In this document: in pieces, positions 8,105-16,677 of the stretch | Position numbering within the stretch: position 1 is the stretch's first letter | Layout of the letters: the number at the start of each line of letters is the position of its first letter | DNA from: Methanosarcina spelaei | GTDB taxonomy: Archaea > Halobacteriota > Methanosarcinia > Methanosarcinales > Methanosarcinaceae | Assembly: GCF_002287235.1 (NCBI RefSeq) | Contig: NZ_LMVP01000346.1 | Location: 1 to 33,480 of the forward strand | Reading direction: 5' to 3' | DNA length: 33,480 nt | Made by a program: the position numbers and the translations under genes | Notes under the pieces: generated by a model | What the model was told of the DNA's origin: nothing | Seen by the model: the letters and a program-made list of their open reading frames with translations, nothing else | Databases searched by the model: none

Positions 8105-8932
8105 TTAATAAAGTTCTTTGCGGACTTCTTCCCAGCTCTTTCCTTCACAGACCTTCTTTGCGATTTTTACTGCATCAAGTGGTGTTCTTCCATATATCGA
8201 ATTGCTAAAGGTATTAACGAAGCGCCTGTCTACGGCAGCACCTCCACAGGCCACAGGGACACACTCGGATTCCAGAGCATTTGCAAGGGCTTTGAGGCCT
8301 TCTCTAGTTGTGCTCATAAGGGTTGTTCCGGTGACAAGATCAGCATTTGTTACTTTTACGGCTTTAACAGCTGCTTCGACCGTTATGTCACTTCCAAGAT
8401 CAACTACTTCGAAGCCATTTGCTCTGAGAATAGCAGCTACGATATTCTTGCCTATGTCATGCAGATCCCCTTCAATTACAAGGGATACTACCTTCCCTTG
8501 GAAGTGGATATCTCTTATCTTTCCTTGGCAGAGTTTCACTCCTTCTATAAGGGCTTCATTTGCTAGCAGGATTTCAGGCAGATAGCTTCTTCCAATGTCG
8601 TAAAGCTCACAGACAGTTTGAATTCCGGGCATAAGGGCATTTGAGACCAGGTCTGTTGGATCTTTTCCTTTTTCAAGCAAGGCAGCTGTAAGTTTTATTG
8701 TTTCATCACTATTTCCCTCGATTACAGCTTTTGTCACAGCTGCATATTCGGGATCTTTCGGCCCGCTCTGCTTCTTAACCTGGTTGGCAGGTCTCACTCC
8801 TTTACTCCTATCTCCAAGATCTACCCCAAGGCCTATCATAATCCCCTCATCGATGAATTTTTTGAATTTTGCAGGCTCTTTTTCTTTCATCTCGAAGATT
8901 TTCTGAACTGCAATGTCGATGTGCCTGATCAT
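8105..8932 (-). CDS. Corrinoid (cobalamin-binding) methyltransferase subunit, MtaC/MtbC-like
   Basis: A methyl carrier protein: the cobalt of its corrinoid accepts a methyl group from a substrate-specific methyltransferase and passes it to a coenzyme M methyltransferase. Numbered from the ATG at 8932 (275 aa), a helical cap domain (residues ~60-140, with [21 protein letters not shown]) precedes a Rossmann-like B12 domain. The B12 domain has the DxHxxG signature Asp156-Leu-His158-Asp-Ile-Gly161, with His158 as lower axial ligand, and the loops [11 protein letters not shown] and TGTTLMSTT. About 55 N-terminal residues precede the cap. A longer frame exists up to 9133, but its extra residues are the out-of-frame shadow of the upstream gene. 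The chosen start overlaps that gene's stop as ATGA (8929-8932), which implies translational coupling. Confidence 0.93.
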   Translation of the reverse strand: MIRHIDIAVQKIFEMKEKEPAKFKKFIDEGIMIGLGVDLGDRSKGVRPANQVKKQSGPKDPEYAAVTKAVIEGNSDETIKLTAALLEKGKDPTDLVSNALMPGIQTVCELYDIGRSYLPEILLANEALIEGVKLCQGKIRDIHFQGKVVSLVIEGDLHDIGKNIVAAILRANGFEVVDLGSDITVEAAVKAVKVTNADLVTGTTLMSTTREGLKALANALESECVPVACGGAAVDRRFVNTFSNSIYGRTPLDAVKIAKKVCEGKSWEEVRKELY

Positions 8933-10041
8933 TCTTTCATCCCACCCAAGACATTTTCTTTCATATTCTTTCCAATACCGATCCCAATCTGCCTGATAAG
9001 GTCTTCCACGTCGTCGTATCTCGGGATTGGGGTTTCTTTGCAGGCCCTGACATATGCTCTGATGTTTTCGAGTGGGGTTCCAGATGAAACACCACATGCA
9101 GTCCCGATAATATCGGTTCCCTGCAAGATGCATTCCCGGGTTCTGTTATAAACCTGTTCTGGAGTGCCGTTAGGCATCAGGTCTATGACATCCAGGCTTC
9201 CAAGAATGGACATCTCGTTGCCCATTACTTGACGGCAATACCAGACTGGAACAGTATCAAAGGAGAAGCAGTCAATTCCGCTCTGCTTTATGTAAGGCAG
9301 GAGTTTACTTGCATCTCCGCAGATGTGCAATATCTGAGGACAGCTGATTTCCTTTGCTATTCTTTTGTGAGCAGGAAGTACAAATTCTCTGTACGTTTCT
9401 GCAGAGATCAGATTGCTGGAAGCCGATGGGTCGGCGAGGAAGATGATATGTGCCCCATAAGCAGCCTGCAATTTCCCGTAAGCTACCACGAAATCAGTTG
9501 CTGCTTCAATGAAAGAATGGGCCTTTTCAGGGTCGGTCTTTGTCCATCTAGCCATATTTTCTACGCCTGCTATGTGACCTGCTACCGTAAAAGGAGCGGT
9601 AAGGCCGGGGATGATAGGAAGCATGCCGTCGTAACGCTTCCTTAATTCGTCGATTGCTCCAAGGACTACAGGAATTCTTCCGTTTTCTTCCAGGTTGTCG
9701 GACCAGGTTATGTCAGCAGGATCCGTATAAGCAGGGCTGGTTACGGGGGGTCTTTCCGTTTTATCCCAGTCAAGCTTGCACCCCATAGTTTCTGCTTCGA
9801 GAGAAATATCAAACTGAGGACGTGCAGCCTCAACACCGCATACTTCATAGGGAGCAGCTGCAAGATCTGCCATCATCTTGCTGTCAAAGTGGGCTTTTGG
9901 CCACGAAGCATTGCATATCTGCATCAATTCCGTTGTGGTCTGAGCGAGGGGGTTTGCAGGGGGTACGTAGTCAACTCTGCCTCCTAGCACTGCTGCCAGG
10001 ACTCTTCGGGTTGGAGTCATTTCACTTACCAAGCTATACAT
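8929..10041 (-). CDS. Methylcobamide:coenzyme M methyltransferase, MtaA/MtbA family
   Basis: This is a member of the uroporphyrinogen decarboxylase-like barrel family that moves a methyl group from a corrinoid protein to coenzyme M. The zinc ligands fall at His239, Cys241 (LHICGD) and Cys316 ([11 protein letters not shown]), the same spacing and numbering as in MtaA/MtbA, so thiol activation is expected to be intact. The length of 370 aa is slightly above the usual ~340. The start is uncertain: GGAG directly abuts the ATG at 10041, so the TTG at codon 4 (10032) or the ATG at codon 8 (10020, MTPTRR) may be used; the family usually begins close to TPTRR. It is the first gene of a two-gene operon with the corrinoid protein. 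No substrate-specific MtaB/MtmB/MtbB/MttB partner is in the window. Confidence 0.92.
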   Translation of the reverse strand: MYSLVSEMTPTRRVLAAVLGGRVDYVPPANPLAQTTTELMQICNASWPKAHFDSKMMADLAAAPYEVCGVEAARPQFDISLEAETMGCKLDWDKTERPPVTSPAYTDPADITWSDNLEENGRIPVVLGAIDELRKRYDGMLPIIPGLTAPFTVAGHIAGVENMARWTKTDPEKAHSFIEAATDFVVAYGKLQAAYGAHIIFLADPSASSNLISAETYREFVLPAHKRIAKEISCPQILHICGDASKLLPYIKQSGIDCFSFDTVPVWYCRQVMGNEMSILGSLDVIDLMPNGTPEQVYNRTRECILQGTDIIGTACGVSSGTPLENIRAYVRACKETPIPRYDDVEDLIRQIGIGIGKNMKENVLGGMKE

Positions 10042-10061
10042 CTCCTTTTTAATTTACATCA

Positions 10062-10085
10062 AATATATATTTTAAAATATATATT
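10062..10085. promoter_or_regulatory. 24-bp perfect palindrome in the leader of the methyltransferase operon
   Basis: The sequence AATATATATTTT followed by its exact reverse complement AAAATATATATT spans 10062-10085, 21 to 44 nt upstream of the methyltransferase start. The AT-only composition means it may include the TATA element, but a perfect 12+12 dyad there could equally be an operator or a hairpin at the start of the message. Confidence 0.55.
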
Positions 10086-10233
10086 ATTATGTTTGACTTT
10101 ACAGTCGGATCACCAAAGAATTCGTTTTATGGACATTACTAACAAGGTAAAAGAAATAGTGATCTATTGCCAGCTAAAAGTTTAAATGCCTGTTTTCACG
10201 ATCCTTTTTGCGAGTTTTTTCCGAGTCCCTAAT

Positions 10234-10524
10234 AATATATCCTACTTTCGGCAGGTCGACATAAGGAATTTGAATATTTTTCTTGATATCGTTTTTCAAC
10301 ATTTGATAAATACATATTAGAGTTAAAGCTGGTTAACGTGTGGCTCAACTCCAACGACACATATAAACACTGAATCATTTTTCCATCAAAGTTTAGCATG
10401 AAAGATTATGTTTGGATCATATGTAAACCTAATAACTACTTACAACAAGGGAGCAGTAGTTCAAAATCGCCATCAATAAAATTATAGAAAATGAAATGTC
10501 GACCTGCCGAATATAGGATATATA
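10234..10524. mobile_element. Miniature inverted-repeat element (~290 bp, 29-bp ends)
   Basis: The left end (10234-10262) contains CGGCAGGTCGACAT and the right end (10496-10524) contains ATGTCGACCTGCCG. The full 29-bp ends are inverted complements with about 3 mismatches. The ~230 bp between them has no convincing reading frame and no transposase motif that I can see. Size and structure fit a non-autonomous element mobilised in trans. It sits upstream of the methyltransferase operon and of the pseudogene at 10881, in an intergenic region of 0.8 kb (10042-10880) that otherwise shows only AT-rich sequence. Confidence 0.7.
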
Positions 10525-10880
10525 AGAAAACCATTCTTTTTTATGTAAGAGCCTGCAGCTTTTACATTGTCTATTAATATGGACGTTTGAATACTTAAAC
10601 TGAATACAGTTAGCACAATAAAGAAAAACTTATCTGGAATATATACCGGAAACTTCCTGACTTCCCTTTTAAGAAAAATTTAATCCCTCTATTTTATATC
10701 CATTGACATATAATTTTTATAATATATTCAGGAATTATCTTTTTCGGTCAGGTATGTCAGATATATCAGGTTAGTACAGAGACGAGTTTTTCTGAGACAT
10801 CCGAAACTTCTCGTACTCTGAGAAAAAGATATTCAAGCTACGCTATATTTCCTGATATATATAATTTTTAGGGAGTATGC

Positions 10881-11753
10881 AATGAGCAAATTAGCCTTCT
10901 TTTCACTTACAGTGAGTCTACTTGGCAATTCATGCAGTACAGCTAGCTGTCTCTCATCCTGATTCTGAAGCTCCGGAAGCTGCAGGAAGTACTTGTAGCG
11001 AAACCGAAAACCCGCGTTTAGCTTCATCACAGGATACCGGTCTTGTAAACTCAAATTATTCAGCCTTGATCCAGGCTAAAACAGTTAATATTACAAGCGA
11101 CTACCAAGTTTACCCGGCTTATACTGCGTCTCCGGCCACAGAAGGAAATTATCCGGCTATAGTGCTTATCCACTCCTTTAAAGGGTTCGCCCGGGTATCG
11201 AACTATGGTGAATAAGATGGCAGACGATGGATATGTTGTGATTGCTCCTTTCTGGCAGATACATGATACCTCTCCGTCGGATGCAGAGGTGGAAGCTCTT
11301 ATTAGAAACAGTATAACTTACCTTGAAACGAGGAATGATGTTGATATTGAAAGGATCGGCCTTACCGGCTTTTGTGCCGGTGGCAGGTATACCATGCTTT
11401 CCCTGCCCCAGATTAAGGAGTTTGAATCCGGAGTCGCCTGTTATGGTTTCCCTTATACGGGATGATATGAAATCCAGCCAGACAGGCCGGCCAGTCTGAT
11501 AGACCAGCTTGATGCGCTCATGCTGATGATACACGGAACTCGGGACCAGTATAGCAATATAACTGACATTTACAAATATTCAGGCGAACTGGATACAGTC
11601 AATAAATATTTCGAGCTTTAGGTTTACCAGGTTGAGGTTCACGGTTTCATGATTAAAAAAGAAGAAGAACTTTTTGGAAGTTTTACTGCGAAGAATGCAT
11701 ATGACGGGATTATAAGCTTCTTTGACAGGACATTGAAGAATCCGATTCTGTAA
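10881..11753 (+). pseudogene. Dienelactone hydrolase-family gene, decayed
   Basis: Piecing frames together gives a secreted alpha/beta hydrolase of the dienelactone hydrolase type. It has an ATG at 10881 behind AGGGAG, a hydrophobic leader (MSKLAFFSLTVSLL), then PAIVLIHSFKG (oxyanion strand), DDGYVVIAPFW, the nucleophile elbow GLTGFCAGGRYTM (Cys in the Gly-x-Cys-x-Gly-Gly elbow), LMLMIHGTRDQYSN (acid region) and VEVHGF (catalytic His). Four lesions interrupt it: a frameshift near 10920 within the leader, a frameshift near 11190 (HSFKG to PGYRTM), TGA at 11463-11465, and TAG at ~11620 (FEL-stop-VYQ). It ends at TAA 11751-11753. The multiple independent lesions argue for loss rather than recoding. 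Confidence 0.85.
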
Positions 11754-11917
11754 AACATTAAATTCTCAATCCGGGAACTTGAGAGGATATATCTTTTCAT
11801 TTATTCATTTGATTTTTAAGAAGATACAGGTTTTCTTAAGAATTTGTGCTCATTTCTCCTGCTGTCCAGGGACTTGTTTCTAAAATTTCGCTTTTACTTA
11901 CGGTATTTCTCTATATT

Positions 11918-11994
11918 TATACTTTCTATACTTTCTATACTTTCTATACTTTTTTTATACTTTTTTATACTTTTTTATACTTTTTTTATACTTT
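11918..11994. repeat. TATACTTT microsatellite
   Basis: Imperfect 10-11-bp units of TATACTTTC and TATACTTTTTT are repeated about seven times, on the T-rich strand. This explains the short frames of Phe, Leu, Tyr and Ser that can be read here. It lies downstream of the dienelactone hydrolase pseudogene, within a gene-free stretch (11754-12430). Confidence 0.9.
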
Positions 11995-12062
11995 CCTTTT
12001 CTACACTTCTCTTCTCTTCTCTTATTCATAGTGGCAGAAGAATACGTTAAAAAAATTGAGAA

Positions 12063-12154
12063 TTTAGTGATAAAAATAAGGTAACACCATCTATATTTTA
12101 TAATTTTATAATTTTTTAAATTTTTTAATTAGATGATGATGTTACAGCGCAACA
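12063..12154. repeat. Short inverted-repeat sequence, copy A
   Basis: TTTAGTGATAAAAATAAG, then GTAACACCATC, an AT-only middle, GATGATGTTAC and CAGCGCAACAA. The GTAACAYCA/TGATGTTAC pair forms an inverted repeat. The same flanks and ends recur at 13253-13327, just before the IS630-type transposase remnant, so both may be ends or derivatives of that insertion sequence. Confidence 0.6.
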
Positions 12155-12370
12155 ATGGGGTCCTGTTGCAAAAGTTTTTGTCTCGCACTTTGAAACTATA
12201 ACTAATACCTTTATGTACTATTTTTCCGAGTGATGAGAATTATTAACTTTCCTAATTGAGAGTTTCACTGGTTTTGTAGAATAACCATATCTTTACAACA
12301 GAACCATACTGGATCTCACCATTCATGTGCAGTTTCAAGTTAGCTTTGAATTTTGAACAGATTTTTAAAT

Positions 12371-12430
12371 ATTTCAGTAAACCCCTTAAACCCCTTTTTT
12401 ATTTCAGTAAACCCCTTAAACCCCTTGTTT
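12371..12430. repeat. 30-bp direct repeat, two copies
   Basis: ATTTCAGTAAACCCCTTAAA followed by CCCCTT and a short T-rich tail is repeated at 12371-12400 and 12401-12430, differing at one position in the tail. It abuts the stop codon of the small secreted protein gene, so it lies in that gene's 3' untranslated region. Confidence 0.9.
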
Positions 12431-12787
12431 TTATCTATATTTAGTTGTTTTTGGTAGTTGCTTTATAATTGGTATTTGCTTTATAATTGGTACTGAAATG
12501 TTCCTGGAACTAAGGAACGTAGCAATGTCTGCAGGATCAAAAGATGGGTCAGAACCATTTGTTTGACTCCCTGTTGTATTTCCTGGAGTTGTGTTGTCAG
12601 TAGAACCGTTTATTGAGCTCCACGTTATATTACTCCATGTTATACTTTCAGTTGTTTTGTTCTCAATTGGTGTATCCCATTTCCAGTTTGTGGAGTTAAA
12701 TGCAGCAAACGAAGTCTGTATTGATGCCACAAAAAACAGAACCCCAACAACTAGAGATGTTACTCTTATTCCTTTATATTTACTCAT
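12431..12787 (-). CDS. Small secreted Asn/Thr/Ser-rich protein, function unknown
   Basis: The 118-residue product starts MSKYKGIRV, followed by a hydrophobic signal segment (TSLVVGVLFFVASIQTSFA) with a likely cleavage after SFA. The mature part has at least eight N-x-S/T sequons (NST, NKT, NIT, NGS, NTT twice, NGS, NIS), typical of archaeal cell-surface glycoproteins. The C-terminus carries the duplicated motif VPIIKQIPIIKQ, which comes from a 16-bp tandem duplication in the DNA. GGGAG 8 nt before the ATG at 12787 decides the start; an in-frame ATG at 12802 has no ribosome binding site. I do not recognise a family. The gene is flanked by pseudogenes and repeats, so it could be a relic, though its frame and signals are intact. 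Confidence 0.6.
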   Translation of the reverse strand: MSKYKGIRVTSLVVGVLFFVASIQTSFAAFNSTNWKWDTPIENKTTESITWSNITWSSINGSTDNTTPGNTTGSQTNGSDPSFDPADIATFLSSRNISVPIIKQIPIIKQLPKTTKYR

Positions 12788-13252
12788 ACTTTGAACTCCC
12801 ATATGGTTGGATCATAGTCTAAATCACTTGATTTAGAAGCTAGATGCCTTTCCATTATATTAATAGTCCCACATAATATTATGTTGGCTAATTTGAATAT
12901 TATAGATCAAACTATATAACAAAAACAGAAACATGAGTTCTAATAATAAAATCTCTCTTATTGTAATTAAGTAAGATATAAATTAATTAACTATTATGAA
13001 AATTATTATATATAATAATTAAATAGTCTTAATTGTTAATAGATAGACAAAAAGGACCTCTAATGGGCTAACATGTTTTAAAAACTTATCAAATTAGTTC
13101 TGTTGTAAAAATATCAGAATAAATATGTAACTATATTGATGATGAACAAAGGCCAAATATCAGAGGAAAGCATATATATAATAGGACTTTTCTGGTTGAA
13201 GCATTTTCTACATTTAATATTAAAACACTTTCTTCAAGACTAATTTCCAAAG
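12788..13252. other. AT-rich intergenic region without a gene
   Basis: This very AT-rich sequence, with many TAATTA and TATATA runs, holds the promoter of the small secreted protein gene at its left side. I see no coding frame, RNA gene or strong repeat in it. Confidence 0.6.
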
Positions 13253-13327
13253 CTTAGTGATAAAAATAAGTGTAACATCAAACATAGACCTACATTTACA
13301 ATTTTTAGTGATGTTACGGCACAACAA
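13253..13327. repeat. Short inverted-repeat sequence, copy B
   Basis: CTTAGTGATAAAAATAAG, then TGTAACATCA, ~30 bp of middle sequence, TGATGTTAC and GGCACAACAA. It matches copy A (12063-12154) at both ends. It directly precedes the transposase pseudogene, which suggests that the repeat belongs to the end of that insertion sequence. Confidence 0.6.
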
Positions 13328-13329
13328 CT

Positions 13330-14010
13330 GTATGATTACACTGGTAAAGTCCATCTAGAGTTTGATCACAAAGCAGTCAGTGTCTTAGCTACATATATAG
13401 AGAAGCTAATGAACTAAGTAAGAAATCTAAAAAAGAAAAAACAGGATCAGTAACTATTTCCTACAATGAAGACCAGGTGTTCAAGCAATTGGAAATGTTT
13501 ACCCATATCTAATGCAGGTAGAAGGGCATCACACTACAATACCAAGAAATTCTATATGTAACAAACATAATTATAATGTAATAAATATGAAATTTTTTCG
13601 CTGTTAGCTGAAACTATTTGTTCTCCGGAAAAACCAATTACAGAGTTTTGAAAAATATAAAAGCTGGGAATTCATTCAATTCCTTAACCTGAGTTAATTT
13701 ACCCAAGAGAAAAATCAAAGTTCTGATGATAACTACAAAATTCATACTTCAAGGGAAACTCGAGAATACCTGGAAATTGTTCCTGACAAATTTGAATTTG
13801 TGTTCACACCCAAACATACTTCGTGGATAAATATAATTGAAAGTTTTTTTCAGCAAAATGACAAGAAGCTTATTGAGAGGAATAAGTTGAACCAATAAAA
13901 GAATTAGAGGAAATAATGAGTCAATATATAAACTAAATGAACGAAAAGCCGGTCATTTTTAGGAAATATAAAACTCAAGAAAGGGGCGACGTGCCTGGAA
14001 GAATTATAAT
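13330..14010 (+). pseudogene. IS630-type transposase remnant (DDE domain)
   Basis: The clearest part, around 13725-13850, reads DDNYKIHTSRETREYL, then VPDKFEFVFTPKHTSWINII and ESFF. This is the second half of an IS630-family DDE catalytic domain, with the second Asp (DDN) and the Glu (IIES). An extra T in the T-run at ~13845-13850 shifts the frame, after which SKMTRSLLRGIS and, after further shifts, MNEKPVIFRKYKT complete the family's C-terminus. Upstream, ISYNEDQVFKQ at ~13460 corresponds to the first catalytic Asp region, with Asp changed to Asn. The N-terminal DNA-binding domain is missing. Multiple frameshifts and stops mean it is dead. Confidence 0.85.
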
Positions 14011-14107
14011 CTAAAAGAAAGAGGAATTAATTAGGAGTCAATGCACTAAATTATGAATTGTTATGGAATTGTGTCGTTCCCTTCCAATAAAAATAACTTT
14101 GTTAATG

Positions 14108-14268
14108 ACTAAATGAAATTTCACTAACTGAATGAAATTTCACTAACTGAATGAAATTTCACTAACTGAATGAAATTTCACTGATTTCATCAACTGAATG
14201 AAATTTCACTGATTTCATCAACTGAATGAAATTCCACTGATTTCACCAACTGAATGAAATTTCACTGA
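14108..14268. repeat. Tandem repeat with palindromic core (TGAATGAAATTTCACT)
   Basis: There are seven copies of AACTGAATGAAATTTCACT (19 bp). From the fourth copy onwards a 9-bp GATTTCATC segment is inserted between units, lengthening the period to 28 bp. Each unit contains the palindrome TGAAATTTCA. The array lies just beyond the 3' end of the superoxide dismutase gene and next to the IS630 remnant. There are no unique spacers, so it is not CRISPR. Confidence 0.93.
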
Positions 14269-14395
14269 TCAAACGAAATTTTATCTATTAAACAAAATTT
14301 TCGAATTAAATTGAATATTCCGACCACTTTTCAAATCAAAAAGTAATCGGAAAATTTTATCTTAACGGAATAATATGTAAAAAATAACTTTTTGG

Positions 14396-15007
14396 TTATT
14401 TCCTCATTTTCTTAAAGTATTTGTCGATTTCTTCCCAGTCGACTATATTCCAGAAGGCTTCTATGAATTTTGCCCTGTCATTGCGATAATCAATGTAATA
14501 AGCGTGCTCCCAGGTATCAAGATCCATTATAATCGGATAACCAGGGACCAGATTTACATTATGCTTTTCTATCTGCATGATCATGAGCCTTTCAGTATCT
14601 TTACAATAGGTTAATGCCGCCCATCCTGATCCTTCCACGCTTGATGCTACCTGGGAAAATTCCTTTTTAAACCTGTCAAAGCCTCCGAAATCTTCTTTGA
14701 TTACTTCAGACAATTCCCCTACAGGCTCTTTGCTTGAGTTGCTTTCGGGAGTCATCTCCCACCAGAAATAATCGTGAAGGACATGGCCAGCCAGATTAAA
14801 AGACAGGGCCTTTGCAGTTGCCTTATAATCAAAGTCAGTCCCTTCTTTTCTTGCCTTATCCATCATTTCTATAGCTGCATTTGCGTTAGTCACATAAGCC
14901 TGGTGGTGCTTATCATGATGTAACTTAAGCTGTTCTTCGGAAATATAAGGTGCCAGGTCTCCATATCCATATTTCAAAGGTGGTAATTTGTACAATCCTT
15001 TAGTCAT
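14396..15007 (-). CDS. sod: Superoxide dismutase (Fe/Mn family)
   Basis: It converts superoxide to oxygen and hydrogen peroxide in the cytosol, part of the oxygen defence of an anaerobe. Numbered from MTKGLYKLPP, the four metal ligands are His30 (LKLHHDKHH), His78 (HVLHDYFWW), Asp164 and His168 (DLDTWEHAYY). The structural core GSGWAAL and the dimer signature DTWEHAYYIDY are intact. Archaeal members of this type usually carry iron, but sequence alone does not fix the metal. The chosen ATG at 15007 has GAGTGG upstream; the frame could also begin with GTG three codons earlier (15016). The length of 203 aa is normal. It is monocistronic, and the tandem array at 14108-14268 follows it. Confidence 0.95.
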   Translation of the reverse strand: MTKGLYKLPPLKYGYGDLAPYISEEQLKLHHDKHHQAYVTNANAAIEMMDKARKEGTDFDYKATAKALSFNLAGHVLHDYFWWEMTPESNSSKEPVGELSEVIKEDFGGFDRFKKEFSQVASSVEGSGWAALTYCKDTERLMIMQIEKHNVNLVPGYPIIMDLDTWEHAYYIDYRNDRAKFIEAFWNIVDWEEIDKYFKKMRK

Positions 15008-15533
15008 GTTATCCACTCTTTTTATCGAATTTTTTTAGTTATTTGTTTTGCAAAATCTGTTACGGAATCCGGATTAAATATGAGTCTATGCTTTCCAGTC
15101 AAAAGATCCCATTAAAAACGGTTCCACAACAAATCCTGCCCCTCTAAGCGATTTTCCCCTCAGTTATGTTACAGGAATCTGTTTCAAATTACTTACTCTA
15201 TCGTAACAATTTTATTCCTGAACATTTCTCGCTGTAAAGCACTCTGCTCTGTAAAGCACTCTGCTTTGAGTCTCTTCAAACACATATCGAATCGCATCTG
15301 GCAATTCAAAGTGTAAAATATAATTATCATCAAACCTATTTAAAGGTAAAAGATACAAACTATAGATATTTTTGAAGAAATGTATTCAGGATCTCCAAGA
15401 AAAATTTAACTTCTTAAAATTAGAATAATAAGTAGCAATTAAAATAAAAGTACAGTAGAGGCACTAGCGAAGTTAAAAACTAAATAAAGATTAATTCTGA
15501 TTGAAGAAAAAAACTGGTTGAGGAAGAAAACAA
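15008..15533. other. Divergent intergenic region between sod and the YdjM-type gene
   Basis: About 0.5 kb holding the promoters of two divergent genes. A 17-bp unit CTGTAAAGCACTCTGCT is duplicated in tandem at 15232-15248 and 15249-15265, followed by a degenerate third start. No gene or RNA is visible. Confidence 0.6.
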
Positions 15534-16595
15534 ATGGTAAATTCACTTTCCCACCTGGGAGTCGGCCTTCTGATTGCCCTTACTCTCGGCTTTAAAGGAA
15601 AAAAGCGAAATGCTCTCGGGTTTCTGGCAATCCTTCCTGACCTGGATTTTGTTCCATACGTTATATTTGCCCTTCTTGGGGGCAGCGTAAGCCACGAAAC
15701 TCGAAACCAGCTTTTCTACCTTTTCGGTCACAGGGAGTTCATGCACTCAATCCTTTTCATTCTGCTTGTCACGCTTTTTATCTGGTTTAAAACAAAAGAC
15801 CGCTTATTTACAGCTGCCGGCTTTGCAGCTATATTTTCCCATGTTTATCTTGATTACGCGACAAGCTGGAAAATGCGTCCCCTCTACCCATTGAGCACCG
15901 GAACATCCACTCTCGGAGCCATTTACTTCTTCGACCCGCTGGCAAATATTCTTCCTCTTCTGCCCGTTTTCGTTTTGCTTGCGGCCTACATGAAAGGTCG
16001 CGGAAAATGGAATGGGAAGTTCAATAACTTCTGTGCCTTTGTTACGAAAAACCGGAGTAAACTCTATCCCGCGCTTTTAATCGTGCTTGTGGTCTGGCTT
16101 GCGGTCCTGCCGGTGACAAAACTATTTCTTGTGAATTATATTTCAAGCGCGGAAGGCGCAAAAATCAGCTATGAGGACACCTATCCCTCGTCCATCGGGA
16201 AATTTCTTGCCGCTTATTCTTATAATTCCACACATTACAGGATTATGGAAGTGAGCTACTGGTCAGGGATCGAAAAAAGCGATTATATCGAGAAAATCAA
16301 CGTGACCGGCGAGGTTCCCAATGACTCCGCGTATATTGAAAAAGCCGGAAAACTCTACAGCACAGCCGTTCCTCAGGAAATTGATTATCCTGTTTACAGT
16401 GTTTCGGAAGGAAATGGTTCGGTAACTGTTACGCTGAGCGATGCAAGAGATCAGTATGTTAAATACTGGGCTTATTTCAAAACGGTTTACAGGTTCGTTT
16501 TTGATAAAGAGAGTGGGGAGTATGTGGCTTATGCGAGTGAACAGGAGGGAAGGGAGAAGAAGTTGGAGGAGAATTGGTTTAGGAGGATATCATAA
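15534..16595 (+). CDS. YdjM/DUF457-type membrane-bound metal-dependent hydrolase-like protein
   Basis: The N-terminal ~170 residues match the YdjM (DUF457, 'LexA-binding inner membrane-associated hydrolase') family. It has the opening SLSHLGVGLLIA with a conserved His, the ILPDLDFVPY acidic motif, the GHREFMHSILF histidine motif and SHVYLDYATSW, interleaved with four to five membrane helices. These His/Asp positions suggest a metal site at the membrane face, but no substrate is established for the family. A further helix (residues ~180-205) leads to a ~150-residue C-terminal domain that should lie outside the membrane (many NxS/T and aromatic residues) and is not part of the minimal family. 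GAGG lies ~10 nt upstream of the ATG. It converges on the defence-like gene at 16678. Confidence 0.8.
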   Translation: MVNSLSHLGVGLLIALTLGFKGKKRNALGFLAILPDLDFVPYVIFALLGGSVSHETRNQLFYLFGHREFMHSILFILLVTLFIWFKTKDRLFTAAGFAAIFSHVYLDYATSWKMRPLYPLSTGTSTLGAIYFFDPLANILPLLPVFVLLAAYMKGRGKWNGKFNNFCAFVTKNRSKLYPALLIVLVVWLAVLPVTKLFLVNYISSAEGAKISYEDTYPSSIGKFLAAYSYNSTHYRIMEVSYWSGIEKSDYIEKINVTGEVPNDSAYIEKAGKLYSTAVPQEIDYPVYSVSEGNGSVTVTLSDARDQYVKYWAYFKTVYRFVFDKESGEYVAYASEQEGREKKLEENWFRRIS

Positions 16596-16677
16596 AGTGA
16601 TTTCTTTAAATTCAATGAAATGGAACATGATTCTTATGGGCTTAGTGCTATAACTAGTGGCTTTTAAATCTTATATT

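Noticed and set aside
8933-9133. 67-residue N-terminal extension of the corrinoid protein
   Set aside because: The extra residues are the out-of-frame reading of the upstream methyltransferase 3' end. The ATGA overlap start at 8932 fits the family.
11610-11630. TAG in the dienelactone hydrolase frame as a pyrrolysine codon
   Set aside because: The gene also has a TGA and two frameshifts, and the hydrolase family shows no need for pyrrolysine at this place, so nonsense decay is simpler.
11844-12050. Two overlapping Phe/Leu/Tyr-rich frames
   Set aside because: Both are translations of the TATACTTT microsatellite.
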